A stretch of DNA of 64,000 bases from Hyphodiscus hymeniophilus (taxonomy: Eukaryota > Ascomycota > Leotiomycetes > Helotiales > Hyphodiscaceae). Every line of letters begins with the position of its first letter. Within the stretch, counting starts at the first letter, position 1. Below, one piece after another: positions 59,601 through 64,000 of this stretch. The stretch is from positions 372,001-436,000 of the forward strand of contig VNKQ01000004.1 of NCBI GenBank assembly GCA_016508695.1, read 5' to 3'. The position numbers were made by a program, and so were the translations under genes. The notes beneath the pieces were generated by a model. That model worked only from the letters and a program-made list of their open reading frames with translations, was not told the DNA's origin and did no database searches.

Positions 59601-60153
59601 GCGCTGATCGGTGTTTTAGATGACGGAGGACGTGTTGAAGCAAACGAGGCGTATATGTGGACTATTTCCTCATACTGGTGTAGATATTCTTGATCGGCCG
59701 AGAGTGATGCTCCATCATGATGTTCGCAGAAAGCTTCAAATGTTGGAATGGAAGATTCAACCATGGTAATATCGCGGGATCGTAGTATAATATTGAGGAT
59801 TTTGAGGACATAGGGAGCATAGAGCGGTAGATCTCGGGGTGCCTTTTCGATCAAAGCCGCCAATATTTGAAGGGTAACTTGGACATTTCTGGCATTCGTG
59901 TTAGCAAATATTCAACATGCTGTACCAATTCTTCTTACCCTATCCGTGCTCGCCATACATCGCTAGCCGTCTTCTTTTCCAGAAAAGCCCCAACTTTTTG
60001 CACCTTGCTCCGCCGGGTAGTCGCATAATAAAGAAGGTAGCTCAGCTCGCTGGAATTCGGTTTTACGTCAACAGCGCCTTTTGTAGTTCTCGGATAGCAC
60101 TTCAGTATGAGAACCTGGTGTTTCGGACGACATTTTTGCCGTATGGCGTGCAT
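56660..60153 (-). CDS. EFR3: EFR3-like plasma-membrane scaffold protein
   Basis: EFR3 anchors the phosphatidylinositol 4-kinase Stt4 with Ypp1 at plasma-membrane patches. Two minus-strand exons, 60153-59939 and 59888-56660, joined over a 50-bp intron (GTAAGA donor, GCTAACACG branch), give 1147 residues. The start is typical for filamentous-fungal EFR3: MHAIRQKCRPKHQVLILKCY, then PNSSELSYLLYYATTRRSKV and QKVGAFLEKKTASDVW, with basic residues and cysteines suited to membrane binding. A long helical-repeat body follows (to about residue 760), then a disordered Ser/Arg-rich tail with RSVSLREPRDRSRSKSQDRA, probably phosphorylated, and a conserved-looking end MVWGEQGGAVVDLESLLEGI. The length agrees with ascomycete orthologues. 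Confidence in the identity is high. Confidence 0.88.
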
Positions 60154-61239
60154 TTGTTATGCCGGCGCAGCCACGACCTCTGTCCGTCAGTTTAACACCG
60201 AAATATAGCGTGGTCTTTAGGAGCAGGCTAATCTAGGCAGGCCGGAGAGGTGAAAGAACAATGGATATGCTGAAACTTGTAGAGAAAACAGTACCTTGGA
60301 CTTGGACCAGGTGAGTGATATCTTTACTTGTTGTTGCCGGATGTTGCCATATTGTTGTGACTACTTTGCTGACACTCATTTGCGAGGAGTCCGGATTTCT
60401 TAAGGCTGAAGCCAACGTAGCCTCTTTCGGCCTTAGCCTAGTTATGCGCTATGACGTGCGCCACCCGAGAGACCCGTAGGTCGATGTCTTCGAAACACCA
60501 CTTGATTCAAGAGCACTGAAATCCACAGATATCAGTTATTGTTGACATGTATGTATCAAAGCTGTAGCCTCTGCTCAACAAGTAGTTCTTTCTTGCCTTC
60601 TTCCATGGGCACAAATGAGAAGCCATGATCATTATCATTATTATTATTTATTTGACAAATCAAGCGCCATCAGTTTGGCTGTCCGGGGGAATTCCAGGAG
60701 TTGGCAAAACTACTCAGAACACGTTTGGCAGACAATACTAAGACATGAAGACGATGCCCATGAAAGTGAAGAAAAGAAGCAGAGACGTTGGTCTTGCTTC
60801 GGCACGAAATGGGAACGATCACATAGAGGACAAGTCGAAATCTGGAAGGCTCACAGATGGCCAGTGTCGTGTGCTATACCACAATATCAATTGTTTAATT
60901 GCTCGCCATTCTGGCAACCTGCGCTCTGTAGTAACGAGTGTTGGGTAATGTGTTGAAAGGTTTGTTACTTGAAAGAGCAGATCATTGCCGGCAGCCATCT
61001 TCAATGCACATTTAGTAACTCCTAAGTCCCCTTGCTGCAAAAGTTAATTCCGCAGCACCAAACAATGGAACATATGTCCCGTTCAACTGGTCTGGTCTCT
61101 TCCCAGGTAATATACCGCAAATTTTTAATGTCTGAATGGACACATCCTCTATAACTTTGGGGATCGGAACCTCATACATGTTGTCACGATCACTGAGTCC
61201 AAACAACACAATACTGAATACTATTCTCAAATTCTCTCT
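60154..61239. other. 1.1 kb intergenic with an orphan P-loop-like fragment
   Basis: Promoter side of EFR3 and 3' side of the permease. Apart from the fragment at 60652-60741, frames here (60615-60956, 61012-61230) look random. An ATT-rich tract lies at 60626-60650. Confidence 0.4.
60652..60741 (+). pseudogene. Possible relic of a NACHT-type P-loop
   Basis: One frame reads PSVWLSGGIPGVGKTTQNTF before a TAA at 60739-60741. GGIPGVGKTT fits the Walker A motif as it appears in fungal NACHT/STAND NTPases, where a hydrophobic Trp-containing strand precedes it. No start codon, no downstream Walker B and no splice partner were found. If real it is a decayed fragment; a chance match is possible because the region is short. 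Confidence 0.2.
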
Positions 61240-62911
61240 TCAAAGTCTACGACCTTGAAGCCTGATCTCCAGTGTCCGAGCCGGAACGTATAATAGCGCA
61301 CTCAGCACAAAGGCAACCTCAAATCCGATATCCCCAGTAGTCTTGGCGATAGGACCAGTGTACCATACCTCCGCCATGGATGGGATCACCAGTCCAAATG
61401 AGCAGATGCCTGCGGTGATAGCTGCAACGCCCCAAGGCAATTTGCCCCCAACATTCCAAATCTTGTGATCATATGTACAGTAATCCGATTTTCTAAACCA
61501 TATAAACTCCGTGATCATAATAGCCACAAAACTCGCAGACCAGTATGATATGATCCCAAGAAAGTTCTCGAGAGAATCGAAGAAGGATTTTGCAGCCTGG
61601 ATACTGACGGGAATGAGCACCGCCGTTGTTATGACAGAAAAAATTGATCGTGGAACTCGAGTCAATAGTGGATGAAACATCTGAATATTCAGAGATATCG
61701 AGTACATGGAAATAGCGATATTTCCAACGACGCTCAAAGCAAGAATAACGACGACGAACTTCCCGAAGCCGCCAGCAGGAGTGAGCATCGCAGCTAACAC
61801 TCCACCAACAGAATTTTTGGCGTATGCAGCGGACCATGCTGGTACTTTGGGCACTGCTCCGCCAATTGCGGCACCGAGGACGAGGAGGAGTATAGAAGGC
61901 GCTGCCATGCCGGTATAGACGTAAGTGAAGATCTTCCATCTGCAGCAAGTCAGGGTATTCCATTTAAGCACACTTGCAAAAGCTTACCTTGGCCCCTCAG
62001 GACTGATATAAACGCTCACATCACTTACAATGCCAGCAAAAGGAATCATGAATCCAGCAATCAAGCATCCGTAATTCAAAATTGTAGATGCCTCAGCCGG
62101 CGTAGTCTCAGCTTGCAGTGAAAGCTTATTCCCACCACAACCAACAGTGATAACAATGGCCACAAGGACAGGAATCCAAGACCAGCGCTCATAAAGATGG
62201 AGAATTTTGTATCCCGAGAAGGAGAGTGTGAGCGCACAAATACACGTGATAGCAATCCCAACGTTCCAACTCAGACTATCACTGCTGATAGCAGAGAGGG
62301 ATTGCCCGCTCACAATGGAGGCTATGACGCAAAAGCCAGTGACGCTTGCTGCGTTCAACAAAAGGGGAATGGCGATGGCATACAGCCTGTCTTGCATGTC
62401 AGTCAAAGTAAGCAGAAGAGTAGGGATATTGCTTTAGCTACCCGAATGCATATCGCGCCTGAATCATCTGTCTCAATCCTGTCTTGGGACCCAGTGTACC
62501 CATGAAAGCAGGTGGTATGGTGGTGAGTAGAGTAAAGAAAATGATGACTAGCGATGCATCACGCAGACTGAGCCCGTAGCTTAGTGTGCCCGCCATTCCA
62601 GTGACAATTCTGCATCAACTTTCAGCAGAGCTACCCAGTACCAGAGTACAAAATACGTACGGTAGCAGACATAATAGAGCTGTGAACCAAACAGTAAACA
62701 AGTTGACATATCGTGTATCCGTCCTCTTCCCCACGGGAACTGGCTCTATGCCTCCCTCCTCCACTCCCCAATTCAAGACTCTGAACCAGAGAGGTTTGTA
62801 CTTTGCCTCAATGCTCTCTTCCTCGCCGCTCTCGAGTGTAGCAGGGCGCTTTTCCACACCATAAGCGTTCATGTTGGTACCCACTTCTAAGTCGCTTTTA
62901 ATAGCAGCCAT
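61240..62911 (-). CDS. Purine-cytosine permease, NCS1 family (FCY2-like)
   Basis: Proton-coupled uptake of cytosine and purines is the known role of the family. Four minus-strand exons, 62911-62661, 62609-62442, 62386-61988 and 61939-61240, give 505 residues, divisible by three at every join. After a cytosolic N-terminus (VGTNMNAYGVEKRP, EPVPVGKRTDTRYVNLFTVW) come about twelve membrane segments. These include GTLSYGLSLRDASLVIIFFT, IPPAFMGTLGPKTGLRQMIQ, FAGIVSDVSVYISPEGPR and FIWFRKSDYCTYDHKIWN, which mark FCY2-type members. The length is near that of yeast Fcy2 (533). The same strand as EFR3, with a separate promoter. The exact substrate among cytosine, adenine, guanine and hypoxanthine cannot be read off. 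Confidence 0.88.
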
Positions 62912-64000
62912 CTCTAAAAATTCAGTCCTTGGGCAATAGGAATATGCTCGACAAAATACGCCAAAAAAAGAATTACAATCTAGGCAATGACATTTTTACC
63001 TGTAACACATATGTTCCTCTGCTTGATGAGAGGTGGTTGTGTGACTCAGTCGTGGCAAAATCAAGTATGTACTGTTGTGGATAGAATTTTCTTATCGTCG
63101 TGTGGTGGTGCGGAATCTCCCACTAATGGATGCAGTAGGCAGGTAAGTAGTTCGCTTCAAAGAGACCAATATTTGGCCCTAGACTCGTACCATTTCGGCA
63201 GTCTTTTATCAGTGCTTTACTCATCGGGAGCCATTTATGACCGATGATCTACATCGGCACATAAATACCGAACCACTCTTGTCATTAGAGCTGCACAAAT
63301 TGCAGTCTAAATATTGATAAATTCGGTCTCAAAATATTTACTCAAGACCAATAACTATAATCTTTCATCTTCAACTTTTTCCAGCTCCGGGATTCTTCTC
63401 CTTCTTGTCTCTCTGAATTTCTCCACTGTCAACATAAACCCGCCGAGAACTGACCAACCTGCAACGAGAGCTGCCTCCACAACTGATGTTTGAATCTCTC
63501 ACTGTGTCGGTGTTCACGGTATACTTTGCCCTACAACAGTTCTTGGTGCACTCGAAGTGTTTGAGACCGTCGAATTGCGATCGCCTTGTACGGTTATTAT
63601 CCTTGCTTCAACGAGAAGAACCCCGCTGTGGAGAGAAGTAAACGCAGTAACTAATGGACAATACAAGCTGCAATCGTCTCATCGATTGCTTCCAGATGTA
63701 AGATATGAGCAATCTACAATGGCGCTTATTGACTGAAGTATCCGATTTTCAACCTGAAACTGGCAGCATCAAAGGTTGTGAGGAAATGGATGGGTGAAGC
63801 ACTTGCAGATATTTCTAAAGAAACTCTCCTACGGCTGACCTGGAAGCTTGCTTTGAAAGAGACATAACGAGAATTATCCTGGCTTACAATTAGACTAGCA
63901 TAAAGCTTTTGTGGACATTGGCATTGAAAAGGGATTCCAGCAGCGTGGTTGGATGATTTCGAGCCAAATACAGTTGATAGTACTTCACGTGATCGTGACC
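62912..64000. other. Right-edge intergenic, no supported gene
   Basis: About 1.1 kb upstream of the permease start, presumed to contain its promoter. A short plus frame at 62987-63247 has no features. No truncated gene was recognised at the right edge. Confidence 0.45.

Overview
The window looks like nuclear DNA of a filamentous ascomycete (Pezizomycotina). A leotiomycete is my guess but cannot be proved from this sequence. The evidence is: intron-bearing genes on both strands; mostly 47-75 bp introns with GTRNGT donors, CTAAC/CTGAC-type branch sites and YAG acceptors; no operons or Shine-Dalgarno spacing; and typical filamentous-fungal families (HET, WSC+GLEYA adhesin, GH81, Zn2Cys6, F-box, LAT and NCS1 permeases). 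I rebuilt splice sites by hand. Every multi-exon model given is divisible by three except the GH81 gene, which is off by exactly one base.

Layout. 0-8 kb: the last codons of an unidentified gene at the left edge, a repeat-tailed acidic protein, a LAT-type amino acid permease divergent from a large protein that resembles fungal STAND-associated N-domains, and a disordered protein. 9-23 kb: a secretome block with a GPI-type PAF-acetylhydrolase-like esterase, a secreted WSC-WSC-GLEYA adhesin, an AtuA/DUF4387 fusion, and a secreted GH81 endo-beta-1,3-glucanase with a one-base frameshift. 24-35 kb: a compact Zn2Cys6 regulator followed by about 10 kb with no convincing gene and several microsatellites. 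35-48 kb: a ten-exon F-box gene, the beta subunit of the nascent polypeptide-associated complex, an acyl-CoA thioesterase with a mitochondrial-type leader, a HET protein, a nitronate monooxygenase and a secreted GPI-type cysteine protein. 51-64 kb: a C2H2 transcription factor, a two-exon 87-residue gene, the plasma-membrane scaffold EFR3 and an FCY2-like purine-cytosine permease.

How the genes relate. This is not a metabolic cluster; neighbours belong to unrelated processes. Housekeeping genes (NAC beta, EFR3) alternate with surface/secreted genes (esterase, adhesin, glucanase, GPI protein) and accessory genes (HET, F-box, permeases). The gaps hold several coding-looking scraps that may be relics.

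Most notable observations: (1) the NAC beta gene appears to need a single-nucleotide exon, or recursive splicing, to restore its conserved Arg-Ile-Gly-Gly-Lys motif; (2) the GH81 gene breaks frame in a run of five G; (3) the roughly 10 kb gene-free interval upstream of the Zn2Cys6 gene; (4) the adhesin architecture; (5) an apparent dual-start thioesterase; (6) an 87-residue gene visible only after splicing.
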